From NCBI GenBank assembly GCA_946699065.1, contig CAMPDV010000065.1:930001-994000 (forward strand): DNA of 64,000 nucleotides, written 5' to 3'. Position 1 is the first letter of the stretch. Every line of letters starts with the position of its first letter. Position numbers and translations under genes: made by a program. The stretch is from Loxodes magnus. Lineage: Eukaryota; Ciliophora; Karyorelictea; Loxodida; Loxodidae. Shown here piece after piece: positions 1 through 11,225 of the stretch. The notes beneath the pieces were generated by a model. That model was not told where the DNA came from. It saw nothing but the letters and a program-made list of their open reading frames with translations, and ran no database searches.

Positions 1-260
1 GACTGAAATAGAATTTTAAGTAAATTAAAATCAGTTATACTGAAATAGAATTTTAAGTAAAAATAAAATCAGTATGACTGAAATAGAATTTTAAGTAAAT
101 TAAAATTAGTTTGACTGAAATAGAATTTTAAGCAAATAAAAATCAGTTTGACTGAAATAGAATTTTTAGTAAATTAAAATAAGTTTGACTGAAATAGAAA
201 TTTAAGTAAATTAAAATTAGTTTGACTGAAATAGAATTTTAAGTAAATTAAAATAAGTTT

Positions 261-297
261 GACTGAAATAGAATTTTAAGTAAATTAAAATTAGTTT
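261..297 (+). repeat. Reference monomer, TTAG type
   Basis: This is the third common form, with T at monomer position 32. This base lengthens the internal inverted repeat from 7 to 8 bp per arm. Confidence 0.95.
272..292. repeat. Perfect 8-bp inverted repeat inside a TTAG-type monomer
   Basis: AATTTTAA (272-279) is the exact reverse complement of TTAAAATT (285-292), separated by the 5-nt spacer GTAAA. TAAG and TCAG monomers keep 7-bp arms, for example 3,808-3,814 and 3,820-3,826. The same dyad recurs in most monomers of the array. It could form a small hairpin or cruciform, or be read by a dimeric AT-binding protein. The function is not shown by the sequence. Confidence 0.9.
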
Positions 298-736
298 TAC
301 TGAAATAGAATTTTAAGTAAATTAAAATAAGTTTGACTGAAATAGAATTTTAAGTAAATTAAAATCAGTTTGACTGAAATAGAATTTTAAGTAAATTAAA
401 ATAAGTGTGACTGAAATAGAATTTATGTAAATTAAAATAAGTTTGACTGAAATAGAATTTTAAGTAAATTAAAATAAGTATGACTAAATAGAATTTATGT
501 AAATTAATATAAGATTGACTGAAATAGAATTTTAAGTAAATTAAAATAAGTATGACTAAATAGAATTTTAAGTAAATTAAAATTAGTTTAACTGAAATAG
601 AATTTAAAGTAAATTAAAATTAGTTTGACTGAAATATAATTTTAAGTAAATTAAAATAAGTTTGACTGAAATAGAATTTTAAGTAAATTAAAATAGTTTG
701 ACCGAAATAGAATTTTAAGTAAATTAAATTAAGTTT

Positions 737-773
737 GACTTAAATTGAATCTTGCGTAAAATTAAAATAGTTT
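737..773 (+). repeat. GAATCTTGCG monomer variant, first copy
   Basis: This is a diverged 37-bp monomer beginning GACTTAAATTGAATCTTGCG. It carries a CpG that the consensus lacks. Twelve copies were found, at about 0.75, 0.97, 1.45, 2.37, 2.70, 11.98, 12.31, 24.14, 25.50, 26.24, 28.04 and 28.78 kb, so it marks three separated islands (0.7-2.7, 12.0-12.3 and 24.1-28.8 kb). A more widespread sister form has CTTAAG in place of CTTGCG. Confidence 0.9.
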
Positions 774-810
774 TACTGAAATAGAATTTTAAGTAAATTA
801 AAATAAGTTT

Positions 811-847
811 GACTGAAATAGAATTTTAAGTAAATTAAAATCAGTTT
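811..847 (+). repeat. Reference monomer, TCAG type
   Basis: This 37-bp copy differs from the TAAG type by one base at monomer position 32 (C instead of A). TCAG and TAAG monomers are the two commonest forms and often alternate, for example at 301-410, but not strictly enough to call a 74-bp dimer. Confidence 0.95.
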
Positions 848-1508
848 GACTGAAATAGAATTTAAAGTAAATTAAAATTAGTTTGACTAAATAGAATTTT
901 AAGTAAATTAAAATAGTTTGACCGAAATAGAATTTTAAGTAAATTAAATTAAGTTTGACTTAAATTGAATCTTGCGTAAAATTAAAATAGTTTGACTGAA
1001 ATAGAATTTTAAGTAAATTAAAATCAGTTTGACTGATATAGAATTTTAAGTAAATTAAAATAAGTTTTACTGAAATAGAATTTTAAGTAAATTAAAATAA
1101 GTTTGACTGAAATAGAATTTTAAGTAAATTAAAATCAGTTTGACTGAAATAGAATTTTAAGTAAATTAAAATAAGTGTGACTGAAATAGAATTTATGTAA
1201 ATTAAAATAAGTTTGACTGAAATAGAATTTTAAGTAAATTAAAATAAGTATGACTAAATAGAATTTTAAGTAAATTAAAATCAGTTTGACTGAAATAGAA
1301 TTTTTAGTAAATTAAAATAAGTTTGACTGAAATAGAAATTTAAGTAAATTAAAATTAGTTTGACTGAAATAGAATTTTAAGTAAATTAAAATAAGTTTGA
1401 CTGAAATAGAATTTTAAGTAAATTAAATTAAGTTTGACTTAAATTGAATCTTGCGTAAAATTAAAATAGTTTGACTGATATAGAATTTTAAGTAAATTAA
1501 AATAGTTT

Positions 1509-1545
1509 GACTGAAATAGAATTTTAATAATTTATGAATAAGTTT
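1509..1545 (+). repeat. Block-substituted monomer variant (TAATTTATGAATAAG class), first copy
   Basis: This is a 37-bp monomer in which the stretch after GAATTTTAA is replaced by TAATTTATGAATAAG while both flanks match the consensus. About seven differences fall within nine positions, so it is a block change, and it destroys the right arm of the dyad. Copies recur roughly 70 or more times in the left domain, in single (TTTAATAATTT) and AAATAATTT forms. They include near 4.11, 5.47, 9.92, 13.31, 15.12, 19.52, 24.55, 28.15, 33.41, 38.10 and 46.82 kb. The last, in an ACAATTT form, is near 47.82 kb. Confidence 0.9.
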
Positions 1546-1619
1546 GACTGAAATAGAAATTTAAGTAAATTAAAATTAGTTTGACTGAAATAGAATTTTA
1601 ATAATTTATGAATAAGTTT

Positions 1620-2506
1620 GACTGAAATAGAATTTTAAGTAAATTAAAATCAGTTATACTGAAATAGAATTTTAAGTAAAAATAAAATCAGTATGACTGA
1701 AATAGAATTTTAAGTAAATTAAAATTAGTTTGACTGAAATAGAATTTTAAGCAAATAAAAATCAGTTTGACTGAAATAGAATTTTTAGTAAATTAAAATA
1801 AGTTTGACTGAAATAGAAATTTAAGTAAATTAAAATTAGTTTGACTGAAATAGAATTTTAAGTAAATTAAAATAAGTTTGACTGAAATAGAATTTTAAGT
1901 AAATTAAAATTAGTTTTACTGAAATAGAATTTTAAGTAAATTAAAATAAGTTTGACTGAAATAGAATTTTAAGTAAATTAAAATCAGTTTGACTGAAATA
2001 GAATTTTAAGTAAATTAAAATAAGTGTGACTGAAATAGAATTTATGTAAATTAAAATAAGTTTGACTGAAATAGAATTTTAAGTAAATTAAAATAAGTAT
2101 GACTAAATAGAATTTATGTAAATTAATATAAGATTGACTGAAATAGAATTTTAAGTAAATTAAAATAAGTATGACTAAATAGAATTTTAAGTAAATTAAA
2201 ATTAGTTTAACTGAAATAGAATTTAAAGTAAATTAAAATTAGTTTGACTGAAATATAATTTTAAGTAAATTAAAATAAGTTTGACTGAAATAGAATTTTA
2301 AGTAAATTAAAATAGTTTGACCGAAATAGAATTTTAAGTAAATTAAATTAAGTTTGACTTAAATTGAATCTTGCGTAAAATTAAAATAGTTTTACTGAAA
2401 TAGAATTTTAAGTAAATTAAAATAAGTTTGACTGAAATAGAATTTTAAGTAAATTAAAATCAGTTTGACTGAAATAGAATTTAAAGTAAATTAAAATTAG
2501 TTTGAC
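1620..2506 (+). repeat. Segmental duplicate S1, copy 2
   Basis: This is the second copy of the block at 1-887, offset 1,619 bp (about 44 monomers). It is preceded by TAATTTATGAATAAG monomers. Similarity with copy 1 ends where copy 1 has GACTAAATAG and this copy has GACTGAAATATAATTTTAAG. Confidence 0.9.
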
Positions 2507-3795
2507 TGAAATATAATTTTAAGTAAATTAAAATCAGTTTGACTGAAATAGAATTTTAAGTAAATTAAAATTAGTTTGACTGAAATATAATTTTAAGTAA
2601 ATTAAAATTAGTTTGACTGAAATAGAATTTTAAGTAAATTAAAATAGTTTGACCGAAATAGAATTTTAAGTAAATTAAATTAAGTTTGACTTAAATTGAA
2701 TCTTGCGTAAAATTAAAATAGTTTTACTGAAATAGAATTTTAAGTAAATTAAAATAAGTTTGACTGAAATAGAATTTAAAGTAAATTAAAATTAGTTTGA
2801 CTGAAATATAATTTAAAGAAATTAAAATAAGTTTAACTGAAATAGAAATTTAAGTAAATTAAATTAAGTATGACTGAAATAGAATTTTAAGTAAATTAAA
2901 TTAAGTTTGACTTAAATTGAATTTTAAGTAAATTAAAATAGTTTGACTGAAATAGAATTTTAAGTAAATTAAAATAAGTTTGACTGAAATAGAAATTTAA
3001 GTAAATTAAAATAAGTTTGACTGAAATAGAATTTTTAGTAAATTAAAATAAGTGTGACTGGAATAGAATTTTAATAATTTATGAATAAGTTTGACTGAAA
3101 TAGAATTTTAAGTAAATTAAAATAAGTTTGACTGAAATAGAATTTTAAGTAAATTAAAATTAGTTTGAACTGAAATAGAATTTTAAGTAAATTAAAATAA
3201 GTTTGACTGAAATAGAATTTTAAGTAAATTAAATTAAGTTTGACTTAAATTGAATCTTAAGTAAATTAAAATCAGTTTGACTGAAATAGAATTTTAATTA
3301 AATTAAAATAAGTTTGACTGAAATAGAAATTTAAGTAAATTAAAATAAGTTTGACTGAAATAGAATTTTAAGTAAATTTAAATCAGTTTGACTGAAATAG
3401 AATTTTAAGTAAAATTAAAATAAGTTTAAATTAAATAGAATTTTAAGTAAATTAAAATAAGTTTGACTGAAATAGAATTTTAAGTAAATTAAAATAAGTG
3501 TGACTGAAATAGAAATTTAAGTAAATTAAAATAAGTTTGACTGAAATAGAATTTTAATTAAATTAAAATAAGTATGACTGAAATAGAATTTTAATTAAAT
3601 TAAAATAAGTTTGACTGAAATAGAATTTTAAGTAAATTAAAATAAGAGTGATGAAATTGAATCTTAAGTAAATTAAAATCAGTTTGACTGAAATAGAATT
3701 TTAATTAAATTAAAATAAGTATGACTAAATAGAATTTTAAGTAAATTAAAATAAGTTTGACTGAAATAGAATTTTAAGTAAATTAAAATCAGTTT

Positions 3796-3832
3796 GACTG
3801 AAATAGAATTTTAAGTAAATTAAAATAAGTTT
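3796..3832 (+). repeat. Reference monomer, TAAG type
   Basis: This is an exact 37-bp consensus copy ending TAAGTTT, given as a reference unit. It starts GACTGAAATAG, then carries the inverted repeat at monomer positions 13-19 and 25-31, then AAGTTT. The next monomer begins at 3,833. Its reverse complement ends CTATTTCAGTC. Confidence 0.97.
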
Positions 3833-4138
3833 GACTGAAATAGAATTTTAAGTAAATTAAAATCAGTTTGACTGAAATAGAAATTTAAGTAAATTAAAAT
3901 TAGTTTGACTGAAATAGAATTTTAATTAAATTAAAATAAGTATGACTGAAATAGAATTTTAAGTAAATTAAAATCAGTTTGACTGAAATAGAATTTTAAG
4001 TAAATTAAAATCAGTGCGTCTGAAATTGAATTTTAAGTAAATTAAAATTAGTTTGACTGAAATAGAAATTTAAGTAAATTAAAATAAGTTTGACTGAAAT
4101 AGAATTTTAATAATTTATGAATAAGTTTGACTGAAATA

Positions 4139-6190
4139 GAAATTTAAGTAAATTAAAATTAGTTTGACTGAAATAGAATTTTAAGTAAATTAAAATCAGT
4201 TTGACTGAAATAGAATTTTAAGTAAAATTAAAATAAGTTTAAATTAAATAGAATTTTAAGTAAATTAAAATAAGTTTGACTGAAATAGAATTTTAAGTAA
4301 ATTAAAATCAGTTTGACTGAAATAGAATTTTAAGTAAATTAAAATAAGTATGACTAAATAGAATTTTAAGTAAATTAAAATAAGTTTGACTGAAATAGAA
4401 TTTTAAGTAAATTAAAATCAGTTTGACTGAAATAGAATTTTAAGTAAATTAAATTAAGTATGACTGAAATAGAATTTTTATTTAATTAAAATTGGTTTGA
4501 CTGAAATATAATTTTAAGTAAATTAAAATCAGTTTGACTGAAATAGAATTTTAAGTAAATTAAAATTAGTTTGACTGAAATAGAATTTTAAGTAAATTAA
4601 AATCAGTTTGACTTAAATTGAATTTTAGGTAAATTAAAGGCAGTTTGACTGAAATTGAATTTTAAGTAAATTAAAATAAGTACGACTGGAATAGAATTTT
4701 AATAATTTATGAATAAGTTTGACTGAAATAGAATTTTAAGTAAATTAAAATTAGTTTGACTGAAATAGAATTTTAAGTAAATTAAAATCAGTTTGACTGA
4801 AATAGAATTTTTAGTAAATTAAAATAAGTGTGACTGAAATAGAATTTTAAGTAAATTAAAATTAGTTTGACTGAAATAGAATTTTAAGTAAATTAAAATC
4901 AGTTTGACTGAAAAAGAATTTAAGTAAATTAAAATTAGTTTGAACTGAAATAGAAAATTAAGTACATTAAAATTAGCTTGACTGAAATAGAATTTTAATA
5001 ATTTATGAATAAGTTTGACTGAAATAGAATTTTAAATAAATTAAAATTAGTTTGACTGAAATAGAAATTTAAGTAAATTAAAATAAGTTTGACTGAAATA
5101 GAATTTTAAGTAAATTAAATTAAGTTTGACTTAAATTGAATCTTAAGTAAAATTAAAATAGTTTGACTGAAATAGAATTTTAAGTAAATTAAAATAAGTT
5201 TGACTGAAATAGAATTTTAAGTAAATTAAAATCAGTTTGACTGAAATAGAATTTTAAGTAAATTAAATTAAGTATGACTGAAATAGAATTTTTAGTTAAT
5301 TAAAATTGGTTTGACTGAAATATAATTTTAAGTAAATTAAAATCAGTTTGACTGAAATAGAATTTTAAGTAAATTAAAATTAGTTTGACTGAAATATAAT
5401 TTTAAGTAAATTAAAATTAGTTTGACTGAAATAGAATTTGAAGTAAATTAAAATAAGTTTGACTGAAATAGAATTTTAATAATTTATGAATAAGATTGAC
5501 TGAAATAGAATTTTAAGCAAATTAAAATAGTTTGACTGAAATAGAATTTTAAGAAAAATTAAAATAAGTTTGAATGAAATAGAATTTAAATAATTTATGA
5601 ATAAGACTGACTGAATCAGAATTTTAAGTTAATTAAAATAAGTGTGACTGAAATAGAATTTTAATTAAATTAAAATAAGTTTGAATGAAATAGAATTTTA
5701 AGTAAATTAAAATCAGTTTGACTGAAATAGAATTTTAAGTAAATTAAAATAAGTGTGACTGAAATAGAATTTCAAGTAAATTAAAATAAGTGTGACTGAA
5801 TCAGAATTTTAAGTAAATTAAAATCAGTGTGATGAAATACAATTTTAAGTAAATTAAAATCAGTTTGACTGAAAAAGAATTTAAGTAAATTAAAATTAGT
5901 TTGAACTGAAATAGAAATTTAAGTAAATTAAAATTAGTTTGACTGAAATAGAATTTTAATAATTTATGAATAAGTTTGACTGAAATAGAATTTTAAGTAA
6001 ATTAAAATCAGTTTGACTGAAATAGAATTTTAAGTAAAAATAAAATCAGTATGACTGAAATAGAATTTTAAGTAAATTAAAAATAGTTTGACTGAAATAG
6101 AATTTTAAGTAAATTAAAATCAGTTTGACTGAAATAGAATTTTAAGTAAATTAAAATAAGTTTGACTGAAATAGAATTTTTAGTAAATTA
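4139..6190 (+). repeat. Segmental duplicate S2, copy 1
   Basis: It matches 13,781-15,832 at offset 9,642 bp. Anchors are AAGTTTAAATTAAATAG (4,235/13,877), GGTAAATTAAAGGCAG (4,628/14,270), TTTAAATAAATTAAAATTAG (5,031/14,673), AAGTAAAAATAAAATCAG (6,032/15,673). Minor variant swaps exist, for example near 4.70 kb, where this copy has a TAATTTATGAATAAG monomer and the other has a consensus one. Confidence 0.88.
5460..5930 (+). repeat. Segmental duplicate S3, copy 1
   Basis: About 470 bp matching 7,050-7,520 at offset 1,590 bp. It begins with the TAATTTATGAATAAGATTG monomer and contains GACTGACTGAATCAG at 5,605 (7,195 in the other copy). The same marker recurs at 15,245, 16,393, 19,644, 22,714, 31,494, 33,527, 38,110, 41,657 and 45,430, so this module is one of the most widely spread in the left domain. 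Confidence 0.85.
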
Positions 6191-7049
6191 AAATTAGTTT
6201 GACTGAAATAGAATTTTAAGTAAATTAAAATCAGTTTGACTGAAATAGAATATTAAGTAAATTAAAATCAGTGCGTCTGAAATAGAATTTTAAGTAAATT
6301 AAAATAAGTATGACTAAATAGAATTTTAAGTAAATTAAAATAAGTTTGACTGAAATAGAATTTTAAGTAAATTAAAATAAGTTTGACTGAAATAGAATTT
6401 TAAGTAAATTAAAATCAGTTTGACTGAAATAGAATTTTAATTAAATTAAAATAAGTATGACTGAAATAGAATTTTAAGTAAATTAAAATCAGTTTGACTG
6501 AAATAGAATATTAAGTAAATTAAAATTAGTTTGACTGAAATAGAATTTTAATTAAATTAAAATAAGTATGACTGAAATAGAATTTTAAGTAAATTAAAAT
6601 CAGTTTGACTGAAATAGAATATTAAGTAAATTAAAATCAGTGCGTCTGAAATAGAATTTTAAGTAAATTAAAATAAGTTTGACTGAAATAGAATTTTAAG
6701 TAAATTAAATTAAGTTTGACTTAAATTGAATCTTAAGTAAAATTAAAATAGTTTGACTGAAATAGAATTTTAAGTAAATTAAAATCAGTTTGACTGAAAT
6801 AGAATTTTAAGTAAATTAAAATCAGTGCGTCTGAAATAGAATTTTAAGTAAATTAAAATAAGTGTGACTGAAATAGAATTTTAAGTAAATTAAAATAAGT
6901 GTGACTGAAATAGAATTTTAAGTAAATTAAAATAAGTTTGACTGAAATAGAATTTTAAGTAAATTAAAATCAGTTTGACTGAAATAGAATTTTAAGTAAA
7001 TTAAAATTAGTTTGACTGAAATAGAATTTAAAGTAAATTAAAATCAGTT

Positions 7050-7520
7050 TGACTGAAATAGAATTTTAATAATTTATGAATAAGATTGACTGAAATAGAA
7101 TTTTAAGCAAATTAAAATAGTTTGACTGAAATAGAATTTTAAGAAAAATTAAAATAAGTTTGAATGAAATAGAATTTAAATAATTTATGAATAAGACTGA
7201 CTGAATCAGAATTTTAAGTTAATTAAAATAAGTGTGACTGAAATAGAATTTTAATTAAATTAAAATAAGTTTGAATGAAATAGAATTTTAAGTAAATTAA
7301 AATCAGTTTGACTGAAATAGAATTTTAAGTAAATTAAAATAAGTGTGACTGAAATAGAATTTTAAGTAAATTAAAATAAGTGTGACTGAATCAGAATTTT
7401 AAGTAAATTAAAATCAGTGTGATGAAATACAATTTTAAGTAAATTAAAATCAGTTTGACTGAAAAAGAATTTAAGTAAATTAAAATTAGTTTGAACTGAA
7501 ATAGAAATTTAAGTAAATTA
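7050..7520 (+). repeat. Segmental duplicate S3, copy 2
   Basis: It is the copy of 5,460-5,930 at +1,590 bp. One visible difference is CAAG in copy 1 against TAAG here, near 7.36 kb. With flanking sequence, about 6.78-7.50 kb also aligns to 15.97-16.70 kb at offset 9,198 bp (AGTGCGTC at 6,824/16,022; AGTGTG at 6,861/16,059). Confidence 0.82.
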
Positions 7521-8579
7521 AAATCAGTTTGACTGAAATAGAATTTTACGTAAATTAAATTAAGTATGACTGAAATAGAATTTTTAGTTAATTAAAATTG
7601 GTTTGACTGAAATAGAATTTTAAGTAAATTAAAATAGTTTGACTGAAATAGAATTTTAAGTAAATTAAATTAAGTATGACTGAAATAGAATTTTTAGTTA
7701 ATTAAAATTGGTTTGACTGAAATAGAATTTTAAGTAAATTAAATTAAGTTTGACTGAAATAGAATTTTAATAATTTATGAATAAGTTTGACTGAAATAGA
7801 ATTTTAAGTAAATTAAAATCAGTTTGACTGAAATAGAATTTTAAGTAAAAATAAAATCAGTATGACTGAAATAGAATTTTAAGTAAATTAAAAATAGTTT
7901 GACTGAAATAGAATTTTAAGTAAATTAAAATCAGTTTGACTGAAATAGAATTTTTAGTAAATTAAAATAAGTTTGACTGAAATAGAATTTTAAGTAAATT
8001 AAAATTAGTTTGACTGAAATAGAATTTTAAGTAAATTAAAATAAGTGTGACTGAAATAGAAATTTAAGTAAATTAAAATTAGTTTGACTGAAATAGAATT
8101 TTAATTAAATTAAAATAAGTATGACTTAAATTGAATTTTAGGTAAATTAAAGGCAGTTTGACTGAAATTGAATTTTAAGTAAATTAAAATAAGTACGACT
8201 GGAATAGAATTTTAAGTAAATTAAAATAAGTGTGACTGAAATAGAATTTTAAGTAAATTAAAATAATTGTGACTGAAATAGAATTTTAAGTAAATTAAAA
8301 TAAGTTTGACTGAAATAGAATTTTAAGTAAATTAAAATCAGTTTGACTGAAATAGAATTTTAAGTAAATTAAAAATAGTTTGACTGAAATAGAATTTTAA
8401 GTAAATTAAAATCAGTTTGACTGAAATAGAATTTTAAGTAAATTAAATTAAGTTTGACTTAAATTGAATCTTAAGTAAAATTAAAATCAGTTTGACTGAA
8501 ATAGAATTTTAAGTAAATTAAAATAAGTTTGACTGAAATAGAATTTTAAGTAAATTAAAAATAGTTTGACTGAAATAGA

Positions 8580-9912
8580 ATTTTAAGTAAATTAAATTAA
8601 GTATGACTGAAATAGAATTTTTAGTTAATTAAAATTGGTTTGACTGAAATAGAATTTTAAGTAAATTAAAATAGTTTGACTGAAATAGAATTTTAAGTAA
8701 ATTAAAATAAGTTTGACTTAAATAAAATTTTAAGTAAATTAAAATCAGTTTGACTTAAATTGAATCTTAAGTAAAATTAAAATAGTTTGACTGAAATAGA
8801 ATTTTAAGTAAATTAAAATAAGTTTGACTGAAATAGAATTTTAAGTAAATTAAAATCAGTTTGACTGAAATAGAATTTTAATAATTTATGAATAAGTTTT
8901 ACTGAAATAGAATTTTAAGTAAATTAAAATAGTTTTACTGAAATAGAATTTTAAGTAAATTAAATTAAGTTTGACTTAAATTGAATTTTAAGTAAATTAA
9001 AATAAGTTTGACTGAAATAGAATTTTAGGTAAATTAAAATAAGTTTGACTGAAATCGAAATTTAAGTAAATTTAAATAAGTTTGACTGAAATAGAATTTT
9101 AAGTAAATTAAAATACGTGTGACTGGAATAGAATTTATGTAAATTAAAATAAGTTTGACTGAAATAGAATTTTAAGTAAATTAAAATAAGTTTGACTGAA
9201 ATAGAATTTTAAGTAAATTAAAATAAGTTTGACTGAAATAGAATTTTAGGTAAATTAAAATAAGTTTGACTGAAATCGAAATTTAAGTAAATTTAAATAA
9301 GTTTGACTGAAATAGAATTTTAAGTAAATTAAAATACGTGTGACTGGAATAGAATTTATGTAAATTAAAATAAGTTTGACTGAAATAGAATTTTAATATC
9401 TTATGAATAAGTTTGACTGAAATAGAATTTTAAGTAAATTAAAATCAGTTTGACTGAAATAGAATTTTAAGTAAAAATAAAATCAGTATGACTGAAATAG
9501 AATTTTAAGTAAATTAAAAATAGTTTGACTGAAATAGAATTTTAAGTAAATTAAAATCAGTTTGACTGAAATAGAATTTTTAGTAAATTAAAATAAGTTT
9601 GACTGAAATAGAATTTTTAGTAAATTAAAATTAGTTTGACTGAAATAGAATTTTAAGTAAATTAAAATAAGTGTGACTGAAATAGAAATTTAAGTAAATT
9701 AAAATTAGTTTGACTGAAATAGAATTTTAATTAAATTAAAATAAGTATGACTGAAATAGAATTTTAAGTAAATTAAAATCAGTTTGACTGAAATAGAATA
9801 TTAAGTAAATTAAAATCAGTGCGTCTGAAATAGAATTTTAAGTAAATTAAAATTAGTTTGACTGAAATAGAAATTTAAGTAAATTAAAATAAGTTTGACT
9901 GAAATAGAATTT
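8580..9912 (+). repeat. 1.3-kb module M, copy 1
   Basis: It aligns to 17,517-18,850 at offset 8,937-8,938 bp. Markers in order are TTAGTTAATTAAAATTGG, GACTTAAATAAAATTTT (8,715), paired GAAATCGAAATTTAAG / ACGTGTGACTGGAATAG segments, AAGTAAAAATAAAATCAG, and AGTGCGTCTG (9,818). The inner pair is itself a short tandem duplication of about 230 bp. A related series continues at 34.6, 36.0 and 43.7 kb. Confidence 0.85.
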
Positions 9913-11225
9913 TAATAATTTATGAATAAGTTTGACTGAAATAGAAATTTAAGTAAATTAAAATAAGTATGACTGAAATAGAATTTTAAGCAAATAAAAA
10001 TCAGTTTGACTGATATAGAATTTTAAGTAAATTAAAATAGTTTTACTGAAATAGAATTTTAAGTAAATTAAAATAAGTTTGACTGAAATTGAATTTTAAG
10101 TATATTAAAATAGTTTTACTGAAATAGAATTTTAAGTAAATTAAAATAAGTTTGACTGAAATAGAATTTTAATAATTTATGAATAAGTTTGACTGAAATA
10201 GAATTTTAAGTAAATTAAAATCAGTTTGACTGAATCAGAATTTTAAGTAAAAATAAAATCAGTATGACTGAAATAGAATTTTAAGTAAATTAAAATTAGT
10301 TTGACTGAAATAGAATTTAAGTAAATTAAAATCAGTTTGACTGAAATAGAATTTTAAGTAAATTAAAATAAGTTTGACTGAAATAGAATTTTAATAATTT
10401 ATGAATAAGTTTGACTGAAATAGAATTTTAAGTAAATTAAAATCAGTTTGACTGAAAAAGAATTTAAGTAAATTAAAATTAGTTTGAACTGAAATAGAAT
10501 TTTAAGTAAATTAAAATTAGTTTGACTGAAATAGAAATTTTAAGTATATTAAAATAGTTTTACTGAAATAGAATTTTAAGTAAATTAAAATAAGTTTTAC
10601 TGAAATAGAATTTTAAGTAAATTAAATTAAGTTTGACTTAAATTGAATTTTAAGTAAATTAAAATAAGTTTGACTGAAATAGAATTTTAATAATTTATGA
10701 ATAAGTTTGACTGAAATAGAATTTTAAGTAAATTAAAATCAGTTTGACTGAAAAAGAATTTAAGTAAATTAAAATTAGTTTGAACTGAAATAGAAATTTA
10801 AGTAAATTAAAATTAGTTTGACTGAAATAGAATTTTAAGTAAATTAAAATTAGTTTTACTGAAATAGAATTTTAAGTAAATTAAAATAAGTTTGACTGAA
10901 ATAGAATTTTAAGTAAATTAAAATCAGTTTGACTGAAATAGAATTTTAAGTAAATTAAAATAAGTGTGACTGAAATAGAATTTATGTAAATTAAAATAAG
11001 TTTGACTGAAATAGAATTTTAAGTAAATTAAAATAAGTATGACTAAATAGAATTTTAAGTAAATTAATATAAGTTTGACTGAAATAGAATTTTAAGTAAA
11101 TTAAAATCAGTTTGACTGAAAAAGAATTTTAAGTAAATTAAAATTAGTTTGAACTGAAATAGAAATTTAAGTAAATTAAAATTAGTTTGACTGAAATAGA
11201 ATTTTAATAATTTATGAATAAGTTT

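Larger units (their letters stand above)
1..887 (+). repeat. Segmental duplicate S1, copy 1
   Basis: It matches 1,620-2,506 at a constant offset of 1,619 bp. Anchors are TCAGTTATAC at 31 and 1,650, the TATGTAAATTAATATAAG pair at about 497 and 2,116, and CTTGCG at 751 and 2,370. The rare TCAGTTATACTG junction occurs only four times, at 31, 1,650, 11,256 and 23,784. Confidence 0.9.

Noticed and set aside
301-410. Strict 74-bp dimer of TAAG and TCAG monomers
   Set aside because: The alternation is common over short runs but breaks constantly, with TTAG, TAG and TAAG-TAAG runs throughout, so 37 bp remains the basic unit.
6031-6050. Polyadenylation signal (AATAAA) in GTAAAAATAAAATC monomers
   Set aside because: It recurs as part of a satellite variant, with no coding or transcript context around it.
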